DNA from: JBFMAI01 sp040755725
Lineage (GTDB): Bacteria; Planctomycetota; Phycisphaerae; UBA1845; Fen-1342
Length of the DNA stretch: 39,627 bases
NCBI GenBank assembly: GCA_040755725.1
Contig: JBFMAI010000002.1
Span: 1-39,627, forward strand
Direction: 5' to 3'
Shown here piece by piece: positions 1 to 8,349 of this stretch; position 1 is the stretch's first letter; each line of letters starts with the position of its first letter. The notes below the pieces were generated by a model, which worked only from the letters and a program-made list of their open reading frames with translations, searched no databases and was not told the origin of the DNA. Made by a program: the position numbers and the translations under genes.

Positions 1-120
1 TGGCTCAATCGTTTTCGACGCCTGCTCATCCGCTGGGAGAAGAAAGTCGCTAACTACACCGCTATGCTACACTTGGTCTGCGCCTACATTACCTTCCGCG
101 CCGCCGAGGTTATGGGATAG
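1..120 (+). CDS. IS5-family-like transposase, C-terminal fragment
   Basis: An open frame from base 1 encodes 39 residues and ends at TAG 118-120. It contains RFRRLLIRWEKK followed by NYTAMLHLVCAYITFR. This Arg-rich helix and hydrophobic tail is typical of the end of DDE transposases of the IS5 family (IS427-type subgroup). The catalytic domain is cut off by the window edge, so activity cannot be judged. The identical fragment lies on the minus strand at 39508-39627. Confidence 0.7.
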   Translation, partial: WLNRFRRLLIRWEKKVANYTAMLHLVCAYITFRAAEVMG

Positions 121-125
121 GCTCT
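1..125 (+). mobile_element. IS5-like element, 3' end (partial, runs off window)
   Basis: Bases 1-125 are the exact reverse complement of 39503-39627, and similarity stops abruptly at base 126, so 125 is taken as the outer end of the element. The terminal sequence GGTTATGGGATAGGCTCT contains the transposase stop codon, so the inverted repeat overlaps the end of the gene. The transposase 3' end points into the window at both ends. The rest of the element lies outside. The family assignment rests only on the C-terminal transposase sequence. Confidence 0.75.
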
Positions 126-231
126 TAGCACAAACTTTACAGCGGACATGGCGTTGTATAGGTCATCCTATATGCTCGGCGTAGTGGAACTGTGTATGCG
201 GCCAATGCAGGGCAGGCGAAAGCGAACGGGG

Positions 232-285
232 GGCGGGGAACCCGGAATAGGGAAGAGCGAACAGGGAACGGGGAACGGGGAACAG
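232..285. repeat. Short tandem repeat tract, GGGGAAC heptamer family
   Basis: The tract contains GGGGAACCCGGAATAGGGAA followed by three consecutive units of the type AGGGAAC, GGGGAAC, GGGGAAC. The same units recur at about 16560, 25890, 29790 and 37290, always between genes. The G runs all lie on the plus strand here. See the finding on the repeat mosaic. Confidence 0.8.
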
Positions 286-362
286 TAGCGCGGCGGGAAC
301 CAGGGCATACAGGTGGATCGGCAAGCTAGTGTGGCACCGGCCAATGGCTGGTGAGGAGCGGC

Positions 363-403
363 GCGGGCAGGATGCCCGCACCACCACCGGTGGGACGCCG
401 GTG
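363..403. repeat. Pair of intergenic hairpins, GCGGGCA/TGCCCGC type
   Basis: GCGGGCA-GGA-TGCCCGC at 363-379 is a perfect 7-bp stem. CACCGG at 385-390 pairs with CCGGTG at 398-403. Such back-to-back GC hairpins are familiar intergenic repeats in planctomycete genomes and give rise to spurious small proteins containing GGTPVPP-like peptides. Only the hairpins are seen directly; the taxonomic link is recollection. Confidence 0.55.
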
Positions 404-621
404 CCACCCAGAGAGCGGCGCGCGTTTACCGGCGGGATGCCGATGCTGCTCAACGGCCGGACAGAGCCCGGCCGGTACGGGTTCGTTCTCGGACCGGGGG
501 CAGTAAACGAAGTAAGATTTTGTCCACGTATCCAATTGCCGCAGCTTGCCCAGTCGCCCAAGATTTACCAGCGTTGTAATAGGTAGGGGACCGGAAGCTT
601 CGTCTGAGCGAGGTAGACGCC

Positions 622-3600
622 ATGCGTGCCACCACCGTTTCTGCGGGGCGTGCGAATCTCTGGGCCTATATAGTGGTTCTACTACTTGCCGGGTGCGGTG
701 GAAACCCGGACGTGCCGTCCGGCGTCCTGGACGTCGACGGACTCACCGGCGGTGGGGCGGGGTCCGGTAACGGCGGCGGCGCGGGCGGCGGGACGACCGT
801 ATCGGGCGACACCGTTGCGGGCGGACCGGTGGCGGTGCTCGAAGCGTCGGCGACGGTGGGCTTCGCCCCGCTGACGGTGCGCTTCAGCGCCACGGGCAGT
901 CGGGCGGCGGCGGGCCGCCTCGCGGACTACGCCTGGGACTTCGGCGACGGGGAGACGGGCGACTCGGTGGAGGTGTTCCACACTTTCACGGAGCCGGGGT
1001 TGTACGCGGTCGAGTTGACGGTGTACGACGAGCGGGGCGCGTCGGGCCAGGTCGAGTCAGCCGTCGCCGTCTTGCCGCCGGTGGAGATCGCGTGCAGTCC
1101 GGCGGCCGCGCGGGGCGTCGCACCCTTGAGGGTGCAATTCGGCGTGACTACGATGCCGGGGGCGCTGCACGTGCCCGTCGACGTGCGGTATCATTGGGAC
1201 TTTGGGGATGGTACGGCGGGGCAGGGGCCGAACGTCGTGCGGGTGTACGAACGACCGGGCCGGTATACGGTGACCCTGGCGTTGGTGGTCGGGGTGCTGA
1301 CGCTGCGTGGTGACCAGATGGTGGTCACGGTCGATGATCCGGCGGTGGTCGAGAACCGGCCGCCGGTGGCGGATGCGGGGCCCGACCAAGTTGTACTGGA
1401 CGCCAACGGCGACGGCGTCGAGGTCGTCCGGCTGGACGGCAGCGGCAGCCACGACCCGGACGGGGAGATTGTCTGGTATTGCTGGTCGCGGACGACGGGC
1501 CCGGAGGGGCCGGGGATCCTCGCCGAGGGTACGAAGCCGACGGCGGATGTGTCGCTGGCGGTCGGGCAGCACGAGACCACGCTGACGGTGACGGACGACC
1601 GGCAGGCCACCGGCCAGGACGCGGTGCGCGTGGCGGTGGTCGCGCGGGCGGCGCTCGCGGTGACGCCGAATGCGAGTTTCACCAGTGCGGGCGAGGTCGG
1701 CGGATCGTTCGCGCCGGGGCAGATGATGTACACGTTGCGCAACGCCGGGCAGCAGGCGCTCGAGTGGTCGGCGAGCACTGGGCAGGGGTGGCTGGCGGTG
1801 TCGCCGAGCAAGGGGTCGCTGGCGGGCGGTAAGTCGGTTGAGGTGAAGGCGACGATCCAGGTGGCTCCGGCCGCGTTGGGGGCGGGGGTGCATCGCGACA
1901 CGCTGACGTTCACCAATCGGACTAACGACGTCGGAACGACGACGCGAGCGGTCGAGCTGACGGTGACGGACCCGGCGCTGCCGCTGATCGCGGGTCGGGT
2001 GGTGGAGAACGGCGGCGCGGGCGTGGGCGACGTCGTGCTCGATGGTCTGCCGGATGATCCGAAGACCGACGGCGAGGGCTACTACCTGGCGAGCGTGCCG
2101 CTGGGCTGGAGCGGAACGGTGACGCCGACGAAGGCGGGCTATACGTTCGACCCGGAGAACCGGGAGTATAGCAATGTGACTGCCGACCAGCCGGACCAGA
2201 ACTACGTCGCGACGACTGCCGGAATGCTGACGGTCACGCCGGTCGAAGGCTTCAACAGCAGCGGGCACGAAGGCGGCCCGTTCAGTCCGGCCAGCAAGGT
2301 CTATACGCTCGAAAACACCGGTGACGCCGCGCTGGACTGGGCGGCGGGCTCGGCTGCCCCGTGGCTGACGGTCGCGCCGGCATCGGGCCACCTGGCGCCC
2401 GGGGCGACGGTGGACGTGCTGGTGACGATCAACGCCAACGCGAGCAGCCTGGCGGCCGGGACGTACGATGCTGTGATTGTCTTCGGCAACCCACCCAGTG
2501 GCGCACCCGACATCACGCGGGACGTCCGGTTGACGGTGTCGGTGGCGCTGATCTACACGCGGGGCGGGAACATCTCGTATGGTTGGGCCGGAACGGCCGC
2601 CAACGACGCCTCGGCCGGCAATGTGGCTTGGGTCAACCCGCACCGGGCGACGCATTCCGACAACCAATACGCCGCGGCCACGTTCAGCGGCAACGAGTCG
2701 CACTACCTGGTCTTCAGCGGGTTCGAACTGTCACGCGACATTCCGGGCGATGCGGATATCACCGGCATGGAGTTCCACATCGAGGGCAAGACGACGACCA
2801 CTGCGCCGGTGTGCTGCGAGGCGGCGATCGTCAAGGGTGGGGTTATCTCCGCGACGAACTTGGCGAACAACGAGATTGTGGGCGTGTACGAATACCGCGG
2901 CTTGTACTACGGTGATGACGGCGAACGGTGGGGCGAGTCATGGACCGCGGCCGACATCAAGCGCAGCGACTTCGGCCTCGCGATCCGGGTGCGGAGCACG
3001 GGTAACGAGACGGTCGAGATCGACTCGTGCCGCGTGCTGGTGCACTGGGCGAAGCCGCCGACCGCCGCGGTCACGCTTTCGCACGCCCCGACGCCCATGG
3101 CGCCCTGCGCCATCCACGCCAACGTGCTCGATGCGACGATCGGCGACAGCACCTGGGAGAAGGTGGGCGTGCACTGGCGAATCTCCGGCCCGCCGGGCTG
3201 GACGATGCCTGCCACCGACCCCCGACCGGGATCGTGGGGGAGCAGCCGGCCGCGCGACTGCGCGACGGACATGTGGGGTTACAACACGGCGATCTACGCC
3301 GACGTGCCGGGGACGTACACGATATCCGCAACCTTGTACCTCGAGGACGGAACGACCGTCTCCGACAGCCGGGAGGTGATCGTCGCGGCGAACACGCGTG
3401 CCGTGCGCTACCTGAAGGCGGGCGGCAGCGACGCCGCCGATGGCACGAGCTGGGCGAATGCCTGGGCGACGTGGGAGCACGCTATCAGCCGGCTCACCGA
3501 CGACATGGAGCTGGTCGTACGCGATGACGACGTGTGGCACGTCACCAGTGCGCTCAGCAACCGCGTCATCAGGGACCGGACGAACCTGGTGGTCCGCCGC

Positions 3601-4860
3601 AGCGGCACGGGGGCGGCCAAGCCGGTGATCGAGGCGACCGCGGCGGTCCCGGTGTTCGCGCTGCTGCGTCTGACGGATTGCGTCCTGGACGGCCTGGACA
3701 TCCGCGGGATCGCCACGCCGCAGTGCGGCGTGCTCGGGGCCGAGGGCGATGTGCGGCGGCTGACGTTTGCCCACGTGGCTGGCAGCCAGGGGCACAATTC
3801 GTTCTGGGAAAAGAACTCCGGTTACTACAACCGCGAGTTCCTGGCGTACAACTGCACCTTCAAAGATATCAAGAGGTATGCGTTTTATCTCGAAGGCATG
3901 ATGGACCGCGACATCGTATTCATCGGCTGCGCCTTGGCAAGCAGCACGGCGAATCCGCCCACGGGGGAGGGGCTGCTGCGCGTCGGCACGCATTACGGCA
4001 CCAACGTCGCGGTCGGCCACAGTGTCAACGTGCTGTGGTGCGATTTCGAGGACCATGCCAGCGTCAACGGCGTGCGCCATGCCGCCCTGCGGTCGGCGGC
4101 GTCGTTTACGCACGCCTACCAGTGCCGGTTCAATGCGGTATTCGGCGTGGGCGAAACGGCGAACGACACGAGCGTAAACCTGCAGTATGTCAAGCGCTAT
4201 GACGGGCTCTGGACGCGGGCCGGGGCCATGGAACCGGGCCTGGCCGAGCGCCTCTACGGGTTAATGGTCTGCAATTCGGTGTTTCTGTACTCCCCGACGC
4301 AATCGGGCAGCAGTCTGAATGCGAACAAGCATGGCTACTACGCGCGCAGCGCCTACGTGAACAATCTGTTTCTGATCGAAACGCCCGGCTCGGCGTGGAA
4401 CATACTTTTCTCGCGCATCTCACAGACGGACGGCAGTCGCGCGCGATTTCGGGACATCGTGCTGGTCAACAACGCGCTGGTCACGCCCGATCCGACCGCC
4501 TCGAACGACCAGGTCGGGATTTACGAGGACTCGCCGGTCGCGACGGTGTTCGAGCGCGGCGGACGGTTGGAGAACAACCTGGTTCCGGGCTGCATGAGTG
4601 GCCACGGCCGCTGGTTCATTCAGCAGACGTGGTACCTCAGCGCGGCCGCCGTCAATGCCCTGCCCTTCGTTGCGGGCGAGGACGTGGTCCCACTGGTGAC
4701 GGCCGACCTCCCGAGCGCGGGGAACTACGCTCCGCAGCCGGGGCTCTTCCCGCTATACCAGTCGAATGCCAAGCCCGAACCCGGCGTGTGGGTGGACTAT
4801 ACCGGCGCGCTACGCGACCATCAGGTGCCGTGCTGGCAGGCCGGGCCGACGGGCGCGTGA
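622..4860 (+). CDS. Large multidomain surface lipoprotein (PKD, BACON-like, beta-helix)
   Basis: 1412 residues. The N-terminus has a lipobox, LLLAGC, with Cys25 as the predicted lipidation site, followed by a Gly-rich linker. PKD-like domains lie at about 69-150 and 152-238, each with WDFGDG, and a third PKD/REJ-like domain at about 245-340. Two BACON-like beta-sandwich repeats (about 343-448 and 533-640) each begin L-x-V-T-P and flank a carboxypeptidase-regulatory-like domain (about 454-530). A jelly-roll-like segment follows, and from about 925 the sequence resembles a right-handed beta-helix, opening YLKAGGSDAADGTSWANAW. Such helices often bind or cleave polysaccharide. There is no PEP-CTERM or C-terminal membrane anchor. 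It is transcribed towards the EPS genes and is probably an outer-surface protein; a polysaccharide target is inference from domains and location. It differs from its neighbours in being on the plus strand. Confidence 0.85.
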   Translation: MRATTVSAGRANLWAYIVVLLLAGCGGNPDVPSGVLDVDGLTGGGAGSGNGGGAGGGTTVSGDTVAGGPVAVLEASATVGFAPLTVRFSATGSRAAAGRLADYAWDFGDGETGDSVEVFHTFTEPGLYAVELTVYDERGASGQVESAVAVLPPVEIACSPAAARGVAPLRVQFGVTTMPGALHVPVDVRYHWDFGDGTAGQGPNVVRVYERPGRYTVTLALVVGVLTLRGDQMVVTVDDPAVVENRPPVADAGPDQVVLDANGDGVEVVRLDGSGSHDPDGEIVWYCWSRTTGPEGPGILAEGTKPTADVSLAVGQHETTLTVTDDRQATGQDAVRVAVVARAALAVTPNASFTSAGEVGGSFAPGQMMYTLRNAGQQALEWSASTGQGWLAVSPSKGSLAGGKSVEVKATIQVAPAALGAGVHRDTLTFTNRTNDVGTTTRAVELTVTDPALPLIAGRVVENGGAGVGDVVLDGLPDDPKTDGEGYYLASVPLGWSGTVTPTKAGYTFDPENREYSNVTADQPDQNYVATTAGMLTVTPVEGFNSSGHEGGPFSPASKVYTLENTGDAALDWAAGSAAPWLTVAPASGHLAPGATVDVLVTINANASSLAAGTYDAVIVFGNPPSGAPDITRDVRLTVSVALIYTRGGNISYGWAGTAANDASAGNVAWVNPHRATHSDNQYAAATFSGNESHYLVFSGFELSRDIPGDADITGMEFHIEGKTTTTAPVCCEAAIVKGGVISATNLANNEIVGVYEYRGLYYGDDGERWGESWTAADIKRSDFGLAIRVRSTGNETVEIDSCRVLVHWAKPPTAAVTLSHAPTPMAPCAIHANVLDATIGDSTWEKVGVHWRISGPPGWTMPATDPRPGSWGSSRPRDCATDMWGYNTAIYADVPGTYTISATLYLEDGTTVSDSREVIVAANTRAVRYLKAGGSDAADGTSWANAWATWEHAISRLTDDMELVVRDDDVWHVTSALSNRVIRDRTNLVVRRSGTGAAKPVIEATAAVPVFALLRLTDCVLDGLDIRGIATPQCGVLGAEGDVRRLTFAHVAGSQGHNSFWEKNSGYYNREFLAYNCTFKDIKRYAFYLEGMMDRDIVFIGCALASSTANPPTGEGLLRVGTHYGTNVAVGHSVNVLWCDFEDHASVNGVRHAALRSAASFTHAYQCRFNAVFGVGETANDTSVNLQYVKRYDGLWTRAGAMEPGLAERLYGLMVCNSVFLYSPTQSGSSLNANKHGYYARSAYVNNLFLIETPGSAWNILFSRISQTDGSRARFRDIVLVNNALVTPDPTASNDQVGIYEDSPVATVFERGGRLENNLVPGCMSGHGRWFIQQTWYLSAAAVNALPFVAGEDVVPLVTADLPSAGNYAPQPGLFPLYQSNAKPEPGVWVDYTGALRDHQVPCWQAGPTGA

Positions 4861-4886
4861 CGCCGGAGAGTTGACGCTGCTGAGTC

Positions 4887-4905
4887 ACCTCTCAGCACGA
4901 GAGGT
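4887..4905. terminator. Possible bidirectional hairpin between convergent genes
   Basis: ACCTCTC (4887-4893), loop AGCAC, GAGAGGT (4899-4905) forms a perfect 7-bp stem 27 bp after the lipoprotein stop and 131 bp beyond the stop of the convergent methyltransferase gene. There is no T-tract, so this is only a candidate. Confidence 0.3.
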
Positions 4906-5035
4906 CACTGCACGCCGTTGCCGACGTCGTCGATGCGCGTCAACGGACCTTCCCACATGCCTTGTCTCGATTCGTGGGCGTCGACCGGGTACCCCCACTG
5001 CGCTCAAGCAGGTGGCACTGTGGCTAACCCGGACG

Positions 5036-5959
5036 CTAAGACGATGGGGTTTTGGAAATCCACTTCGTGACCGCCGCAGGCGCGCTGTCGTTGTACAAAG
5101 CAACGAAATCCGCGGTCGGTTTGCCCGGACCGGCTGACGCGGGCGGCACAAGGGCCAAGCGGCGAGGCAACTTCCACACTCGATAGACGCGGTACCCATA
5201 CTCTTCAAGCACGTCGAGAACGCCCCCGGTATGCAGGTGATGCTCAAACACCCACGCGGCCACGGTGCCAGTGCGAAGGAGGCGACTTGCACCCATGAAC
5301 ACTTCTGCCTCATGGGCCTCGACGTCGATCTTGCAAACCGCCACGTGCGTCACGCCGGACCGCGCCAGCAAGCCGTCCAAGGTCGTACTCTCGACGAGCA
5401 CACCCCGCCGACTTGCCGTTGGCAGCACACGCGCATGGCCTTCTTGCCTGTCATCAATGGCCATGCCCACCATGCCGTCGTGGCTGCTGACCGCTGTCTC
5501 CCATACGTGGACGTTTCGAAACCCATTCGCGGCAATGTTCGTGCGCAGCTTTGCCGCGTGCGCTGGCATCGGTTCCACGCTGATTACGCGCCCGCGGGGT
5601 CCAACGGCACCCGCCAGCGCGAGCGTCATCACTCCAATATTCGCGCCGATGCTGACCGCCACCTCCCCCGGTCGGCATAGAGTACGCAACAAAGAAACGA
5701 CCCAGGGGTCAAAGTCTCCGAGCCAGAATAGTGATCGGCTGATGTAATCCGATCGGCCGCTGTAGTATGCAACAATCTGATCGCCCGAACGCGAACTAAT
5801 CCCGCCCCACGCGGGTGGGATGGCCGGCAGCCAGCGTAGGAGAGATACCCTTGGACTGTTAAACGGCCAACGTACGGTAGCCGAACGCAGGAGGCGCATT
5901 ACAATCGACCGCCGCCCTCCGCTCGGCTCAGTCGCTTGTGCTAGTTGGCGATCCTTCAT
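5036..5959 (-). CDS. FkbM-family methyltransferase
   Basis: 307 residues. It is a SAM-dependent methyltransferase of the FkbM family, which O-methylates sugars or small metabolites. The SAM-binding loop is SIGANIG (103-109), where the usual first residue is Asp; the acidic end of strand 2 is VEP (128-130); the family motif KIDVEAHE is at 210-217, usually KIDVEGHE or KIDVEGAE. The ATG is preceded by GAGGTG at 7 bp, supporting this start. It is the last minus-strand gene of the cluster and follows a decayed glycosyltransferase. A second FkbM gene lies at 11595-12476. Its likely role is methyl decoration of a sugar in the repeat unit; the substrate cannot be read from sequence. Confidence 0.85.
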   Translation of the reverse strand: MKDRQLAQATEPSGGRRSIVMRLLRSATVRWPFNSPRVSLLRWLPAIPPAWGGISSRSGDQIVAYYSGRSDYISRSLFWLGDFDPWVVSLLRTLCRPGEVAVSIGANIGVMTLALAGAVGPRGRVISVEPMPAHAAKLRTNIAANGFRNVHVWETAVSSHDGMVGMAIDDRQEGHARVLPTASRRGVLVESTTLDGLLARSGVTHVAVCKIDVEAHEAEVFMGASRLLRTGTVAAWVFEHHLHTGGVLDVLEEYGYRVYRVWKLPRRLALVPPASAGPGKPTADFVALYNDSAPAAVTKWISKTPSS

Positions 5960-6018
5960 GCAACATCACCTCGGGTGTTCGTCGTAGCCCACAACACGAC
6001 AGCGTGTGCGATAGTCGA

Positions 6019-7122
6019 CTAAGTACCGTCGAACAGAATGCGCCTCTGCAGCTCGGGATAATAGGCTGCCAAATCCTCTTTTGACCGCGCAAGGACGTCT
6101 CCAGATGCGCGCACCGCGATCACGATCCCACGGGCACGCGGCACGCGCCAGTCGTGATAGTAGAGATCCTTGACAAGTTCTATAACCAGGCGCCGACACA
6201 GCAAGAGGAGCAGCCGGCGCCGCGACCGACGGATATCGGTGCTATACAGGACGTGTAGCGCGACCGGGTTCATCGCGCCGAGCGCAGTGACGACGTATTG
6301 TGGAAGGCGCGCACCGCCCACCGCCAGGTGATGGACCTTCGCATCAAGGCAATGCAGCAGCACGCCATGCCGTCAGAGCCGATACGTTAGATCCGTGTCC
6401 TCACCCGATGCATAGCGCTTGAGCAATGGGCAAAACTGCTCCCGGTCCAGCAGCGTGCGCCGCACGACCAGACCGCCACCCGGCAGGGCCTTGCGGACCG
6501 CCACATTCAACTGCGCCACGGCGGGCGGCAGTTGGCGGACGGGAAAATCAGCGTCATAGGGCACAAAGAGGTCGTCGCAGCTCAGCACCTTGCGCACGAG
6601 CTGGGCCAGAGCGAAACGCGGCTTGTTCTTGCCCGCGAGCGCGTCTTCACGTGCGCCTGCCTGCGCGAAGATGGAGTCGGGCGGGGGCGGGGCGAAGATC
6701 ATGTGCACGGCCGCGACTTCCCGATCCCGATCGGCTTCGAAGACGCGCCGAACATGCTCCATCGCATCGGGATAGAGCAGGCAGTCATCGTCCGTGAACA
6801 GGACCAGGTCGCCCGTCGCCAGCGCGATCCCCTGGTTTCGCTGCGTGGCGGACGACGCCTCCTCCGCTGCCACATACGTCCACGCGATCGCCGGGTGCCG
6901 TGGGCGGAGGTCGCGCCACACGACCTCGCGCGTGCCCTGCCAGTCAACGCTCGCGTCCACGACGATGATCTCCTTCGGTGGCACGGACTGCTCGGCCGCC
7001 AGCCGAAGGCACTCCGGCAGGACGGCGGCGCGGTTGTAGGTGGCAACCACCAACGACCACGTCAGCAGTTGCGCGTGTGTCTCGAGCGCCGAAGAATTGG
7101 ATTCCAGCGTCGCGGAGCTCAT
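6019..7122 (-). pseudogene. Family 2 glycosyltransferase interrupted by in-frame TGA
   Basis: Codons 1-249 encode a typical GT2 N-terminal half: LVVATYNRAAVLPECL nucleotide-binding start, IIVVDAS, and FTDDDC carrying the DxD metal site, ending GEDTDLTYRL. A TGA at 6375-6373 then stops the frame, but the same frame continues at once with RHGVLLHCLDAKVHHL and runs to 6019, giving a full-length product of about 367 codons. CGA (Arg) to TGA would explain it in one transition. The start ATG has a GGAAGGA sequence upstream. Either the gene is inactivated, the halves are made separately, or the stop is a sequencing or strain variant. Recoding of TGA is unlikely because many intact neighbours end in TGA. 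Confidence 0.8.
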
Positions 7123-7140
7123 ATTGCTCGTCCTTCCCTC

Positions 7141-8349
7141 TTAGCCCCGGACCGCTGCGGCAATCGCCCGTTGCAGAGACACGGCCCCCATCCGGGCGTC
7201 AAAGCGACGGCGGGCGGCCTGGCGCGCAGCCCCGCCCATTCTGCGGCGCAGCCCATCGTCTTCAGTAAGTTCTCTTATGGCATTCACAGCAGCCAACAAA
7301 TCACTTGGCCCAACAAGCACACCATCTCGCCCGTCCGTCACCACTTCACCCACTCCCCCGATCCGCGGCCCCACGACCGGCAGTCCCGTCGCCATCGCCT
7401 CCATGAACACGACCCCCAGCGCTTCCTCCCGGCTGATCAGCGCGAACAGGTCCGCCTCGGCCAGCAGCGCCCGCACGCCCTCCTCCGGCAGCGAACCGGC
7501 CAGCCGCACGTGCGCCCCCAGCTCCAGCGCGCCGATCAGCGCCTCCAGTTCCGGCCGGGCGGGCCCCTCGCCCGCGATGGTCAGCGACACGGCGTGTCCG
7601 CGGCTTCGCAGCTCGTGCACCGCCCGGATCAGCGTGTCGAACCCCTTGTTCACGTGCAGCCGGCCCACGCTCGCGATGCGGAATGTGCCGTCCGCCGCCG
7701 GCCGCCGCTCGGGCAGCGTCCACACCCGTGTGTCCACGCCGACCGTGGCTCGGACGACGCGCTCCGGGCCGAGCTGCGGGAACCGCGCCAGGATCTCCTG
7801 CCGCAGCCACTCCGCGTGCGTCACGACCAGCGCCGCCTCGCCGAACTTCCGCGCCAGCGCGCCGCCCCACTCGTCCAGTCGGGCGTTGACGACCAGCGAG
7901 TAGCGCACCTCGGCGAGCCGCCGCGCCATCATGCACAGAATCGCCGAGTTCTTCGCGCTCTGCGCATGCACGTGGTCGATCCTGCGCCGCCGCAACGCGC
8001 GCGCCAGCACGATGGCCGGCAGCACCAGCGGCAGCGCCCGCCGCCACGCCGGTCCCGGCGTCACGGGGAGCGTGAGCCCCAGGCCGATGCAGCGCAGCAG
8101 GCCCACGGGCCGCGTGCAAAGCGCCCACAGCAGCGCCACGACCACCGCGAGCCACGGCCGCGGCCACAGGTACGTCGTCTCCGCTTCCGCCGCCGCGGCG
8201 AACGCGTGCCGCGCCCGGTCGCGCTCGGGCGGCCGGCGCGTCGAGAAGATCGTGATCTCGACGCCCAGCTCGCGCAGATGTGCGATCTCCCGCCACATCC
8301 AGATGTGCGTCTGGCCGGGGAATTCCGGGATGAGGTAGCCGACTTTCAC
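7141..8349 (-). CDS. Family 4 glycosyltransferase
   Basis: 402 residues with GT-B fold features. The N-terminal acceptor domain begins MKVGYLIPEFPGQTHIW. The C-terminal donor domain has VGVDTRVW, VGRLHVNKGFDTLI and the E-x7-E type motif EALGVVFMEAMATGLP. It transfers a nucleotide-activated sugar to the lipid-linked repeat unit in the cytoplasm; donor and linkage cannot be inferred. It starts with GTG, which overlaps the TGA of the upstream gene as GTGA, so translation is probably coupled. The N-terminal domain resembles exopolysaccharide GTs that share the PEFPGQTH opening. The following GT2 pseudogene begins 18 bp downstream. Confidence 0.88.
   Translation of the reverse strand: MKVGYLIPEFPGQTHIWMWREIAHLRELGVEITIFSTRRPPERDRARHAFAAAAEAETTYLWPRPWLAVVVALLWALCTRPVGLLRCIGLGLTLPVTPGPAWRRALPLVLPAIVLARALRRRRIDHVHAQSAKNSAILCMMARRLAEVRYSLVVNARLDEWGGALARKFGEAALVVTHAEWLRQEILARFPQLGPERVVRATVGVDTRVWTLPERRPAADGTFRIASVGRLHVNKGFDTLIRAVHELRSRGHAVSLTIAGEGPARPELEALIGALELGAHVRLAGSLPEEGVRALLAEADLFALISREEALGVVFMEAMATGLPVVGPRIGGVGEVVTDGRDGVLVGPSDLLAAVNAIRELTEDDGLRRRMGGAARQAARRRFDARMGAVSLQRAIAAAVRG

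Larger units (their letters stand above)
126..621. other. Non-coding region between IS end and lipoprotein gene
   Basis: No convincing gene lies here. Short open frames occur in several frames, but they are Pro/Arg/Gly-rich and arise from the repeats at 232-285 and 363-403. Ahead of the ATG at 622 there is only a weak GAGGT at 609-613 as a ribosome-binding candidate. I see no clear -35/-10 pair. Confidence 0.6.

Noticed and set aside
232..535. Small proteins in the first 600 bp
   Set aside because: All candidate frames are low complexity, derive from hairpin and heptamer repeats, and lack ribosome-binding sites.
1057..2703. Minus-strand open frame of 548 codons
   Set aside because: Antisense to the lipoprotein gene, which has a lipobox and clear domains; the antisense product is Arg/His-rich.
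622..4860. Lipoprotein as the exosortase substrate
   Set aside because: The C-terminus has no sorting motif, hydrophobic helix or basic tail.
6019..7122. TGA read as an amino acid in this organism
   Set aside because: Many intact genes here end in TGA, several within ATGA overlaps, so TGA is a normal stop.
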